Assembly: GCA_031278295.1 (NCBI GenBank)
Contig: JAITKQ010000190.1
Coordinates: 1-8,467, forward strand
Source: Spirochaetaceae bacterium
GTDB taxonomy: Bacteria > Spirochaetota > Spirochaetia > Treponematales > Breznakiellaceae
Length of the DNA stretch: 8,467 nt
Reading direction: 5' to 3'
The notes beneath the pieces are model-generated. The model was not told the origin of the DNA. It saw only the letters and a list, made by a program, of their open reading frames with translations, and did not search any database. Positions 1-6,018 of the stretch are shown piece after piece (position 1 is the stretch's first letter; each line of letters starts with the position of its first letter). Made by a program: the position numbers and the translations under genes.

Positions 1-228
1 ATCAGCAAGCCGGACTCAAAGATACCTGTTTACATCATCCCGACGGACGAAGAGCTTGTCATGACGGAGGACGCCTACGCGCTGATGGCGGGAACCTACG
101 ACATCCACTCCAAGTTTACATACTCCTTCCAGAAAAAGGACTATGTGAACAAGGGCCGCGCCGAAAGCCTTGTCGAGGAGCTAAAGAAAAAACCGGAACT
201 AAAAAAATACATCGCGGTACCCAAGTAA
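1..228 (+). CDS. ackA: Acetate kinase, C-terminal end (partial)
   Basis: This is the last 75 codons of a gene that begins before the window and ends with TAA at 226-228. The segment DSKIPVYIIPTDEEL matches the C-terminal signature of acetate kinases (usually D-S-K-V-x-V-L-V-I-P-T-N/D-E-E-L), which interconvert acetyl phosphate plus ADP with acetate plus ATP in fermentative metabolism. Most family members end about ten residues after this motif. Here about 50 more residues follow, including a lysine- and glutamate-rich helix-like tail ending YIAVPK, so this is a long-tailed variant. The catalytic core lies outside the window, so the identification rests on this motif alone. The gene faces the pyrimidine operon tail to tail. 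Another acetokinase-family enzyme is possible but less likely. Confidence 0.62.
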   Translation: MSKPDSKIPVYIIPTDEELVMTEDAYALMAGTYDIHSKFTYSFQKKDYVNKGRAESLVEELKKKPELKKYIAVPK

Positions 229-257
229 TATTTCACCGCCGCAGACTCAGCGGGGCT

Positions 258-299
258 GTAAAAGAAGCGCAAGCTCAATGCTACGCATTGAGCTTGCGC
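258..299 (-). terminator. Intrinsic terminator of the pyrKDE operon
   Basis: A perfect 15-bp inverted repeat (267-281 with 285-299, loop TAC) lies between two convergent genes. Read on the minus strand, the stem is followed directly by TTCTTTTAC, the usual form of a rho-independent terminator, so it fits the end of the pyrimidine operon. On the plus strand no T-run follows the stem, so it would terminate the acetate kinase transcript less well, although the stem itself could still protect both 3' ends. Confidence 0.75.
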
Positions 300-310
300 G
301 TTGAGCCTGC

Positions 311-385
311 TTAAGCCCTATTTAAGGAAGGGTTGCCGGCTTCGTCGGTATCCGCATAAATCAGCGCTTCCCAAGGAAGCTTCAT
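311..385 (-). CDS. Possible 24-residue peptide overlapping the pyrE stop
   Basis: An ATG at 385-383 overlaps the pyrE stop codon as ATGA, the same kind of junction that links the three genes upstream. It opens a frame of 24 codons (starting MKLPWEALIYAD, ending NRA) closed by TAA at 313-311, before the operon terminator. Only a weak AGG precedes it. I do not recognise the peptide. It could be a real translationally coupled micropeptide, the remnant of a fourth operon gene, or chance. The overlap geometry is the only argument in its favour. Confidence 0.25.
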   Translation of the reverse strand: MKLPWEALIYADTDEAGNPSLNRA

Positions 386-993
386 ACCTGTTTTCTGGAA
401 CCCGGCTTGACGAAGGGTAGGCCATGCCTGCATAGGGGGCAGTCCGCCGCGTCCCAGTCGGCTGTCGCAATCCTGACGGCGGCGAACAGCGGCAGTACCT
501 GTAGCGGAAAGTGAGCGTCGCCCTCAGAGGGGCAGGGACGGCGGTCCACCACGCAGGCAAGCGCGCTTACACACCCGCCGTGCTCACGGAGCGCGGCGGC
601 GCATTCGGCGGAGGATTTTCCCGTTGTTACCACGTCTTCCGCGATCAGTATGTTCATGCCGGGGCTTAGCCCGAAGCCGCGCCTCAGCGTCATGCGCCCC
701 GAATCATCGCGTTCCGTAAAAAAGGCCGGAAGTCCAAGCTGCCGCCCCAGTTCGTAAGCTACCAGTATTCCGCCAATCGCCGGCCCCGCGACAGCGTCCA
801 GCTTGAACGCGCCGCGGGAAATTCCGGCCCGTACAGCGTCCGCGACCGGGGCGAGCGCCGCAGCCGCCATGCCCGGGTACTGTAGCAACCTGGCGCACTG
901 AAAGTAACGATCGGAATGTCTGCCGGACGACAGCAGAAAATGTCCCTCCAGCAGAGCGCCGCATTCTTTCAGCAACATTGTCGTATCCGTCAA
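382..993 (-). CDS. pyrE: Orotate phosphoribosyltransferase PyrE
   Basis: PyrE transfers the phosphoribosyl group of PRPP to orotate, giving OMP, the fifth step of UMP synthesis, in the cytoplasm. The 203-residue protein has the PRPP-binding motif at about 115-128 (ILIAEDVVTTGKSS, with the acidic pair E119-D120), the orotate-loop segment FFTERD near 91-96, and a C-terminal DCPLCRHG...KPGSR segment seen in the longer PyrE subgroup. The start is TTG at 993-991. It is favoured over the ATG at 978-976 because GGGGG stands five bases upstream of the TTG and nothing comparable precedes the ATG. The TTG also overlaps the pyrD stop as TTGA, so translation is probably coupled. It is the third gene of the pyrK-pyrD-pyrE operon and is followed by a terminator. 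Confidence 0.93.
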   Translation of the reverse strand: MTDTTMLLKECGALLEGHFLLSSGRHSDRYFQCARLLQYPGMAAAALAPVADAVRAGISRGAFKLDAVAGPAIGGILVAYELGRQLGLPAFFTERDDSGRMTLRRGFGLSPGMNILIAEDVVTTGKSSAECAAALREHGGCVSALACVVDRRPCPSEGDAHFPLQVLPLFAAVRIATADWDAADCPLCRHGLPFVKPGSRKQV

Positions 994-1919
994 TTTTTCC
1001 CCCGTACATTAAAATCGTTCAGTGTCCGCATACCGTTTTCGCGCATAAAATTTTCTATGCCGCCGATAACCTGATTCATCGTTTTTGGGTTGGCAAAGCT
1101 TGCTGAACCCACCTGCACGGCGGCGGCGCCCGCCATCAGAAATTCAACGGCGTCGTCCGCGCAGGCTATCCCGCCGAGCGCCACTATCGGGACATCCACC
1201 TTTTCGTACAGTTCCCAGACCAGGCGGAGCGCGATGGGCCGTATCGCGGGGCCGGAAAGTCCCGCCGTAACGTTGTCAAAGACGGGCCGCCGCCTTCGTA
1301 TGTCGATTGCCATGCCCCTGAACGTGTTTACAAGCGACAGGGCCTCCGCGCCGTTCTGTACGCAGGCCCGCGCTACGGCGGCCAGATCAGGCGCGTCAGG
1401 GGAAAGCTTTACGACAAGCGGCTTGCTACAGGCCCTCCGCACCGGCCCGACAACGGACGCGGCGGACGTCGGATCCATCCCAAAGTTAAGGCCGCCTGTC
1501 TTTACGTTAGGGCAGGAGATGTTAAGTTCAAGCATGTCTACCGACGAGGCGGCAAGAATTTCCGCGCCCTGCCGGTACTCGTCTATGTCGCCGCCGGACA
1601 GATTCGCTATCACGACGGGGCCGAGCGCGCGCAGGCCGGGCAATTCCTTTTCGATAAACGCCTCTATGCCCGGATTTTCCAGTCCTATGGAGTTGAGTAG
1701 GCCGGAGGGCGTTTCCCACAAACGTTCCCCGGCGTTTCCTACGCGCGGCTTGAGGGTAAGGCCCTTCGTGCAGATTCCGCCCAGCGCGGCTATGTCCAGG
1801 AGGCCCCGGTACTCCCTGCCGTAACCAAAGGTTCCGGAGGCGGCTATCACCGGGTTACGGAATTCCACACCGGCAATTTTAAGGGAAAGGCCGGGCTGGA
1901 TGCCTTGCGTTTCATTCAT
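990..1919 (-). CDS. pyrD: Dihydroorotate dehydrogenase class 1B, catalytic subunit PyrD
   Basis: PyrD oxidises dihydroorotate to orotate with FMN. In class 1B enzymes the electrons pass to the PyrK subunit and then to NAD. The 309-residue protein shows the class 1 signature NISCPN at 133-138 with the catalytic Cys136, ASGTFGYG at 27-34, TKGLTL near 51-56, the class 1B motif NTFRGMAID at 198-206, GLSGPAIRP at 220-228 and the FMN phosphate-site glycines around 249-271. The start is ATG at 1919-1917. A longer in-frame reading to 2042 exists but runs through the pyrK coding region with a low-complexity, non-homologous N-terminus. The ATG overlaps the pyrK end by 8 bp, and the TGA stop overlaps the pyrE start. 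Adjacency to pyrK supports class 1B. Confidence 0.95.
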   Translation of the reverse strand: MNETQGIQPGLSLKIAGVEFRNPVIAASGTFGYGREYRGLLDIAALGGICTKGLTLKPRVGNAGERLWETPSGLLNSIGLENPGIEAFIEKELPGLRALGPVVIANLSGGDIDEYRQGAEILAASSVDMLELNISCPNVKTGGLNFGMDPTSAASVVGPVRRACSKPLVVKLSPDAPDLAAVARACVQNGAEALSLVNTFRGMAIDIRRRRPVFDNVTAGLSGPAIRPIALRLVWELYEKVDVPIVALGGIACADDAVEFLMAGAAAVQVGSASFANPKTMNQVIGGIENFMRENGMRTLNDFNVRGKN

Positions 1920-2694
1920 CAAAAAATACATCCTCCGCGTCGAATACGGGGCCGTCCGTGCAGCAATGTCTGTAGGTGCCGTCCCGCGCCGGCACGGCGC
2001 ATCCAAGGCAGGCCCCCGTTCCGCAGGCCATGCGCGTTTCAAGGCTCACGAAGCAGGGCGTTCCGGCCTCGCGGCACAGCAGGGCGGCGCTACGCAGCAT
2101 GGCGGGCGGGCCGCAGGCAAATACGGCCGAATATTTTTGCGCGTCCAGAAAGCGGGTAACAAGCCCCCGTTTGGCGTTTTGTAGCCCGCCGTCCTCGCTC
2201 ACGATTATAGCCTCGTCCATGCCTATTCCAAGCGCGGAAAGTATGTTTTCGCCGTCCGCGCCCCGGACGAAACCTGCCAAAAGATCAAAACTGACGGAAG
2301 TGTGCCGCAATTCCGCGCCAAACGCGGCAAGCGGGGCTATCCCAAGCCCGCCGGAAATCAGCATGACTGGTTTTACAGCGTTTTGCGGCAGGAAAGCCGC
2401 CCAGCCCTTGCCGAGCGGGCCGGTCAAAAGAGCCTCCTCGCCGGGGGGCATCGCGGCCAGTTCCGCCGTACCCTTGCCGCGCACGGCGGCAAGGAAGGCG
2501 ACGGACTCTTCGCCGCAGGCCGCCGCGCTGAGCGGACGCGCCAAAAACACGGAAGTCCGGGCCGGCTTTACCATAAAAAACTGCCCCGCGCGCGGCGGCG
2601 CGAACGGCCACTCAAAATCAAGCCGTACAAGGCCGCCGCCAAGCGGGGCCTTTGCGCGGAGCCGGCAGCCTAGACTCCGTTTTTCCCCTTTCAT
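1912..2694 (-). CDS. pyrK: Dihydroorotate dehydrogenase electron-transfer subunit PyrK
   Basis: PyrK carries FAD and a [2Fe-2S] cluster and moves electrons from PyrD to NAD. The 260-residue protein has the FAD-binding RPLS motif at 53-56, an NAD-binding segment GGLGIAPL at 115-122, the CGP motif at 194-196, and a C-terminal cluster of cysteines C224, C229, C232 and C245 in the pattern ACGTGACLGC...CTDGPVF expected for this family. The length is normal. The start ATG at 2694-2692 has no clear ribosome-binding site, unlike its neighbours. A stop codon lies in frame shortly upstream, so the start cannot move far. It is the first gene of the operon, diverging from galE. Its stop overlaps the start of pyrD by 8 bp. 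Confidence 0.93.
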   Translation of the reverse strand: MKGEKRSLGCRLRAKAPLGGGLVRLDFEWPFAPPRAGQFFMVKPARTSVFLARPLSAAACGEESVAFLAAVRGKGTAELAAMPPGEEALLTGPLGKGWAAFLPQNAVKPVMLISGGLGIAPLAAFGAELRHTSVSFDLLAGFVRGADGENILSALGIGMDEAIIVSEDGGLQNAKRGLVTRFLDAQKYSAVFACGPPAMLRSAALLCREAGTPCFVSLETRMACGTGACLGCAVPARDGTYRHCCTDGPVFDAEDVFFDE

Positions 2695-2745
2695 ACTGTA
2701 GTAGCCTAGCCTGTTTTACCGTATACTTTCAACCAAGGGGGAATC
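2695..2745. promoter_or_regulatory. Divergent control region between pyrK and galE
   Basis: Only 51 bp separate two divergent starts, so promoters for both operons should lie here or reach into the coding regions. Plus strand: TATACT at 2722-2727 is a plausible -10 box for galE, but no good -35 box lies at the right distance. AAGGGGG just before the galE ATG is its ribosome-binding site. Minus strand: TTGAAA at 2732-2727 could be a -35 box, followed after 18 bp by a poor TAGGCT. Neither promoter is convincing alone. No pyrimidine attenuator is visible in so short a space. Confidence 0.35.
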
Positions 2746-3750
2746 ATGAGGATACTTGTTATAGGCGGGGCGGGCTATATCGGTTCGCACACCGCGCGGG
2801 AATTTCTGGACGCGGGGCACAGCGTTACCGTATACGACAACCTGTCAAGCGGGCTTGTCCAAAATATTTTTGCGGATGAAGAGTTTATCGAAGGCGATAT
2901 TATGGATTTTATCGGCCTTATCGACGTTATGCGGCGGGGCTTTGACGCGATAGTACACCTCGCCGGATTCAAGGCGGCCGGCGAATCCATGCTCCGTCCG
3001 GAAAAGTACGCCGTAAACAACATAAACGGCACAATAAACATCCTGAACGCGATGGCGGAGAGCGGGATCAAGTACCTGATATTTTCGTCAAGCGCCGCTG
3101 TTTACGGCAAGCCCGAATACCTGCCCATAGATGAAAATCATCCTGTAAATCCTGTCAATTTTTACGGCTTTACCAAGCTGGAAACCGAGCGTTTCTTTGG
3201 GTGGTACGACAGGCTGAAGGGCTTGCGCTACGCGGCCCTGCGCTACTTTAACGCGGCCGGTTACGACCTGAATCAGCGCGTTACGGGGCTGGAACGGAAT
3301 CCGGCGAACCTGCTGCCCGTCGTGATGGAAGCGGCCTGCGGCATCCGCGAAGAGGTCCTCGTATTCGGCTGCGACTACGACACGCCGGACGGTAGCGGTG
3401 TGCGGGACTATGTTCACGTTACGGACCTGGCGCGGGGGCATACCGCCGCCCTGGACACCCTGGTCAGGACGGGCAGTAGCTTTACCGTAAACCTAGGGGG
3501 CGGTAACGGAATCTCCGTCCTGCAAATGATCGATGCCGCCAAACGTATTACCGGCAGGGACATAAAGTACCGTGTTACGGAACGACGCCCGGGTGACCCC
3601 GCGAAACTGACGGCCTCTTCTGAAAAAGCGCGGGAGCTCATGGGCTGGAAGGCGCTGTATTCAGACATGGATACGCTTGTCTCGTCAAGCTGGAAGGTGT
3701 ACAATCTTCCTAAGCAAACTGCTAACCAGGGGGGTAAATATGGAAATTGA
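2746..3750 (+). CDS. galE: UDP-glucose 4-epimerase GalE
   Basis: GalE interconverts UDP-glucose and UDP-galactose through a bound NAD, feeding surface polysaccharide and galactose metabolism. The 334-residue protein is a complete extended short-chain dehydrogenase: the Rossmann motif GGAGYIG at 7-13, the NAD-contacting VYDNLSSG at 29-36, FSSSAAVYG at 113-121, the catalytic Tyr140 and Lys144 in YGFTK, NPANLLP at 185-191, and the epimerase motif DGSGVRDYVHVTDLA around 215-229. The substrate-binding region between about 170 and 190 is shorter than in enterobacterial GalE, so a related UDP-sugar epimerase activity cannot be excluded. A strong ribosome-binding site (AAGGGGG) precedes the ATG. Its 3' end overlaps the next gene by 11 bp. 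Confidence 0.93.
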   Translation: MRILVIGGAGYIGSHTAREFLDAGHSVTVYDNLSSGLVQNIFADEEFIEGDIMDFIGLIDVMRRGFDAIVHLAGFKAAGESMLRPEKYAVNNINGTINILNAMAESGIKYLIFSSSAAVYGKPEYLPIDENHPVNPVNFYGFTKLETERFFGWYDRLKGLRYAALRYFNAAGYDLNQRVTGLERNPANLLPVVMEAACGIREEVLVFGCDYDTPDGSGVRDYVHVTDLARGHTAALDTLVRTGSSFTVNLGGGNGISVLQMIDAAKRITGRDIKYRVTERRPGDPAKLTASSEKARELMGWKALYSDMDTLVSSSWKVYNLPKQTANQGGKYGN

Positions 3751-4426
3751 CGCGGCAGCGTTAAAAAGCAAAGGCTTTTTTCAGCAGGTACAGAAAGACA
3801 AGTTTTCACTGCGGCTCTGTACTTCGGGCGGGACCGTAGCTACCTCTTTTCTAAAAAAAGTGGTGGATATCGCAGATAAATACGGCGGTGGACAGGTTCA
3901 TTTTACGACCCGGCAACAGGCGGAAATTCCGCATATAGCGGCGGAAAACGTGGAGGCCGTCCAAAAATTACTGTCGGAAGCCGGCGTCAAAACCTTTATC
4001 GGTGGGCCCCGCGTCAGAACGGTCGTAGCCTGTGTCGGGGCCGCGGTCTGTAAGTTCGGCCAAATAGACACCCTCGCCCTCGCAAAGGAAATTCATGACA
4101 GGCATTTTGGACGGGAGCTTCCGGCAAAGTTAAAAATCGCGCTTACCGGCTGTAAAAACAACTGCGCCAAGGTGGAGGCTAACGATATAGGCGTCAGGGG
4201 CGTAAACCACAGTTACCAGCTGTATTTTGGCGGTTGCTTTGGGCATGAAACACGGATCGGCAGAGCCCTTTTGCCTGTTTTTGCCGAAAAAAAAGAGGTG
4301 TTGGAGCTTATTGACAGGGCGGTGAATTTTTTTGCGGATAACGCGGAAAAAGGTGAACGGCTTGGTAAACTACTCGACAGGGTGGGTTTTGACGAATTCA
4401 AAAAAACCCTTGTCGCTAAGGGATAG
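3740..4426 (+). CDS. Small siroheme/[4Fe-4S] sulfite (or nitrite) reductase
   Basis: This 228-residue protein has the sulfite/nitrite reductase architecture in minimal form. A ferredoxin-like half-domain at about 20-90 contains TTRQQAEIPHI (56-66). It is followed by the cluster and siroheme motif C98-x5-C104 and C138-x3-C142 (ACVGAAVC and TGCKNNCAK). The size and cysteine pattern match the low-spin assimilatory-type sulfite reductases known from anaerobes, which reduce sulfite in six electrons using siroheme coupled to a [4Fe-4S] cluster. There is no extra ferredoxin domain, so an outside electron donor is needed. The start is ATG at 3740, preceded by AGGGGGG. A longer in-frame reading from 3677 lies inside galE and has no such site. 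No siroheme synthesis gene is near. Nitrite as substrate is possible. Confidence 0.8.
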   Translation: MEIDAAALKSKGFFQQVQKDKFSLRLCTSGGTVATSFLKKVVDIADKYGGGQVHFTTRQQAEIPHIAAENVEAVQKLLSEAGVKTFIGGPRVRTVVACVGAAVCKFGQIDTLALAKEIHDRHFGRELPAKLKIALTGCKNNCAKVEANDIGVRGVNHSYQLYFGGCFGHETRIGRALLPVFAEKKEVLELIDRAVNFFADNAEKGERLGKLLDRVGFDEFKKTLVAKG

Positions 4427-4472
4427 GGGAAGCCGCAGCCCAAAGGAAGCGCCCGTCCGACTCGTTCCGCAT

Positions 4473-4485
4473 GGGGGGGGGGGGG
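4473..4485. repeat. Homopolymer tract of 13 G
   Basis: Thirteen consecutive G residues stand 46 bp after the sulfite reductase stop codon, in non-coding sequence. Tracts this long are prone to slippage, so the length may differ between cells or be a sequencing or assembly error. No promoter or reading frame that it would switch is evident. Confidence 0.9.
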
Positions 4486-4521
4486 CCGTGGCGGTCCCGG
4501 AGCGGAACCCCGCAAAGCCCG

Positions 4522-4546
4522 ATTTCCGGCACTTCGTGCCGGAAAT
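4522..4546. repeat. Perfect 11-bp hairpin after the galE operon
   Basis: ATTTCCGGCAC at 4522-4532 pairs perfectly with 4536-4546 around a TTC loop. It lies about 95 bp beyond the last gene of the galE operon. No T-run follows on either strand, so a role as a transcript-end stabiliser or dispersed palindrome is as likely as termination. Confidence 0.6.
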
Positions 4547-4662
4547 GCGTCCGAATTACATGAAAAATTTTTGTAAATGTAAAACTGCCGCCGTATATTC
4601 CGCCGGCCTACAGAGCGGTACCCGCGTGATTCCGCAAGTGAGGTTTAAACCGGCGAGGGCAA

Positions 4663-4696
4663 CCCGTCCTTTTCCCTGAATAGGGAAAAGGACGGG
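4663..4696. terminator. Perfect 15-bp hairpin between convergent genes
   Basis: CCCGTCCTTTTCCCT at 4663-4677 pairs perfectly with 4682-4696, with a GAAT loop. Its position between convergent genes suggests a two-way transcript end for the galE operon and cbiM. The arms contain T4 and A4 blocks, but no T-run follows the stem, so terminator function is inferred from position and stability only. Confidence 0.45.
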
Positions 4697-4798
4697 CAGG
4701 GGCGGAAAGCCCCCTTTGAACACCGCAAAATGGCCGATCATTGGGGGTATGTTTTCATTTTTGCCCGTCAAAAACAGGCCCTAAGCCGTTTTTCAGAT

Positions 4799-5842
4799 TT
4801 AACCGGCATTGCCCAAGGCGGCCGAGTCCTTTTTACGCACCGCATGGATAATGAAGCCAAGCCCTCCTGCCAGCAGCACCGTGATTATGCTGCCGATGAT
4901 TCCGGCAACGGTAGTACCAGCTTCCGAAGCTTCTTCACCTTCGGGGGCGCGGAAACCGTAATCCGGCATAAAGGCCGTTTTTTCCACAACGTCCGCGGCG
5001 GCTTCGTAGATGTCCCCCTCACGTTCCAACTCGGCTGTTCCGGCCGTTTTTTCCATCGACCATTCAAGGCCGTCAGGGTAGGCCGACGCGAACAGGGATA
5101 GTATGCCCGCCACCACCAGCGTCAACACGCCGAATACGGCAAGCACCTTCTTTGTGTTTACCGTCGTGTCAAGTTTAGCCTCCGCAACAGTGCTGTCCAG
5201 CAGTTCCGGCCTTGCGCTGTGAACAAAGCAAAGCACGGCGGCGGTAACAATGCCCTCACCCAGTCCTATGGCCAGGTGTATCGGCAGCATCAGCGCGGTA
5301 AAGGTCGAAAACGGCAGTTCCGTTATGCCGGAGGCGAGGGTTTCCAGCACTACGCAGAATGCCCCGGCGAGTAGACCCACCACAACCGCCAGTATCGCGG
5401 CAAGGGTTATGTTTCCTTTGTTCAAGCCCTTTTTGATCAGCGGTTTGTAGATCAACGTGTAGGCCCCGATACAGGGAATCACGCCCATGTTAAAAACGTT
5501 GCACCCGTAGGCAAGGAGGCCGCCGTCCGCAAAGAACAGGCACTGTATCAGCAGTACCGAGGCCAGCGCTATCAGGGCCGGCGCGGGGCCCAACAGCGCC
5601 GCAAGCAGGATGCCGCCCCCTATGTGCCCGGACGACCCTGTGCCCGGTATAGTAAAGTTTATCATCTGCCCGGCAAACACGAACGCGCCCATAACGCCCA
5701 TTATGGGTATCTTCTTCTCATCAAGGACGGAACCGCCTTTGCCGCCTGCCATCTTTTTAACAGACAGCCCCACCGCCGCCGCACCGGCGGCCCACATCAC
5801 ACCGCCCACCGCGGGCGATAGCAAAGCATCAGACATATGCAT
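4799..5842 (-). CDS. Nickel/cobalt ECF transporter substrate component, CbiM/NikM fused to PDGLE (NikN/CbiN) domain
   Basis: The 347-residue membrane protein is the substrate-binding part of an energy-coupling-factor importer for Ni2+ or Co2+. It begins MHMSDALLSP; the Met1-His2 N-terminus is the known metal ligand in this family. It carries the second ligand region GSSGHIGGG with His73, several hydrophobic segments through about residue 205, and MLPIHLAIGLGEG at 185-197. The C-terminal part has one membrane helix (about 234-254), the motif PDGLEWS at 256-262, MPDYGF at 292-297 and a last helix near 312-333, as in NikMN or CbiMN fusions. AGGAGG stands five bases before the ATG. No CbiQ/NikQ or CbiO/NikO ATPase gene adjoins it, which is unusual. 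Nickel versus cobalt cannot be decided from the sequence. Confidence 0.88.
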   Translation of the reverse strand: MHMSDALLSPAVGGVMWAAGAAAVGLSVKKMAGGKGGSVLDEKKIPIMGVMGAFVFAGQMINFTIPGTGSSGHIGGGILLAALLGPAPALIALASVLLIQCLFFADGGLLAYGCNVFNMGVIPCIGAYTLIYKPLIKKGLNKGNITLAAILAVVVGLLAGAFCVVLETLASGITELPFSTFTALMLPIHLAIGLGEGIVTAAVLCFVHSARPELLDSTVAEAKLDTTVNTKKVLAVFGVLTLVVAGILSLFASAYPDGLEWSMEKTAGTAELEREGDIYEAAADVVEKTAFMPDYGFRAPEGEEASEAGTTVAGIIGSIITVLLAGGLGFIIHAVRKKDSAALGNAG

Positions 5843-5983
5843 AAGAGCCTCCTAAAAATAAAAAACCACAAAGTTTCACCGACGAACTAAAACCGCGTTG
5901 CCAGAGACAACAGCATAAGCGGTTTAACGGTCAATGAACCTTCATGGTTTCTTGTACTGAATGCCTCCACATTCATGTGGAGG
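5843..5983 (-). promoter_or_regulatory. Structured 5' leader of cbiM
   Basis: From the predicted start of transcription near 5983 to the cbiM ATG there are about 140 nt that can fold into several stems. The first is a 5'-terminal stem (arms within 5976-5987 and 5960-5971, loop TGAA on this strand). The second is a small AACC/GGTT stem around 5937-5950. The third is a two-part stem joining 5919-5925 to 5890-5896, with an inner GTTG/CAAC pair at 5908-5911 and 5897-5900. A run of T follows at about 5856-5866, just before the ribosome-binding site. The layout resembles a regulatory leader or attenuator, but the conserved B12 box of cobalamin riboswitches is not present. Metal or other ligand control is inference. 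Confidence 0.4.
5887..5976 (-). CDS. Possible 29-residue leader peptide upstream of cbiM
   Basis: An ATG in the loop of the first leader hairpin opens 29 codons (starting MNVEAFST, ending LATRF) closed by TAG at 5889-5887, about 45 bp before cbiM. No ribosome-binding site precedes it, and the predicted transcript start is only about 7 nt upstream, so translation would be nearly leaderless. It would run through the third leader stem, which could allow translational control. Chance is the simpler explanation. Confidence 0.2.
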   Translation of the reverse strand: MNVEAFSTRNHEGSLTVKPLMLLSLATRF

Positions 5984-5994
5984 CATTTTAATTT
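5960..5994 (+). terminator. Terminator-like hairpin at the head of the cbiM leader
   Basis: A perfect 12-bp inverted repeat (5960-5971 with 5976-5987, loop TTCA) is followed on the plus strand by TTTAATTT, the form of an intrinsic terminator. No plus-strand gene upstream needs it, since cbiM lies on the other strand. It may block antisense transcription into cbiM, or it may act on the minus strand as the 5' end structure of the cbiM message. Confidence 0.45.
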
Positions 5995-6018
5995 ACCATA
6001 CCTTTCACCCCCTGTCAA
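5990..6018 (-). promoter_or_regulatory. Predicted sigma-70 promoter of cbiM
   Basis: On the minus strand TTGACA (6018-6013) is an exact consensus -35 box. After a 17-bp spacer comes TAAATT (5995-5990), which matches four of six -10 positions. Transcription would start near 5983, at the base of the leader hairpin. The ideal spacing and position upstream of cbiM make this a good prediction. Confidence 0.65.

Larger units (their letters stand above)
4427..4798. other. Gene-free convergent spacer with G13 tract and hairpins
   Basis: This 372-bp stretch lies between the ends of the sulfite reductase gene and cbiM. I see no credible gene. It holds a run of 13 G at 4473-4485, a perfect hairpin at 4522-4546, a TTACAT/ATGTAA pair at 4556-4582 around an A/T-rich core, and a second perfect hairpin at 4663-4696. 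A small GGGGC/GCCCC stem at 4699-4713 follows. No T-run follows the large stems, so efficient intrinsic termination is not clear for either converging transcript. Confidence 0.6.

Noticed and set aside
1090..1824. Long open frame on the plus strand opposite pyrD
   Set aside because: It is antisense to a gene with clear catalytic motifs. Its composition (Ser/Arg/Pro/Ala rich, no domain) is what the opposite strand of GC-rich coding DNA gives.
1920..2042. Longer start for pyrD
   Set aside because: The extra 41 residues overlap pyrK coding sequence and match nothing expected. The ATG at 1919 fits the family length and overlap pattern.
1976..2701. Long open frame on the plus strand opposite pyrK
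   Set aside because: It is a shadow of the pyrK coding sequence, with low-complexity content and no ribosome-binding site.
3677..3739. Longer start for the small sulfite reductase
   Set aside because: It lies inside galE without a ribosome-binding site, while the ATG at 3740 has a strong AGGGGGG just upstream.
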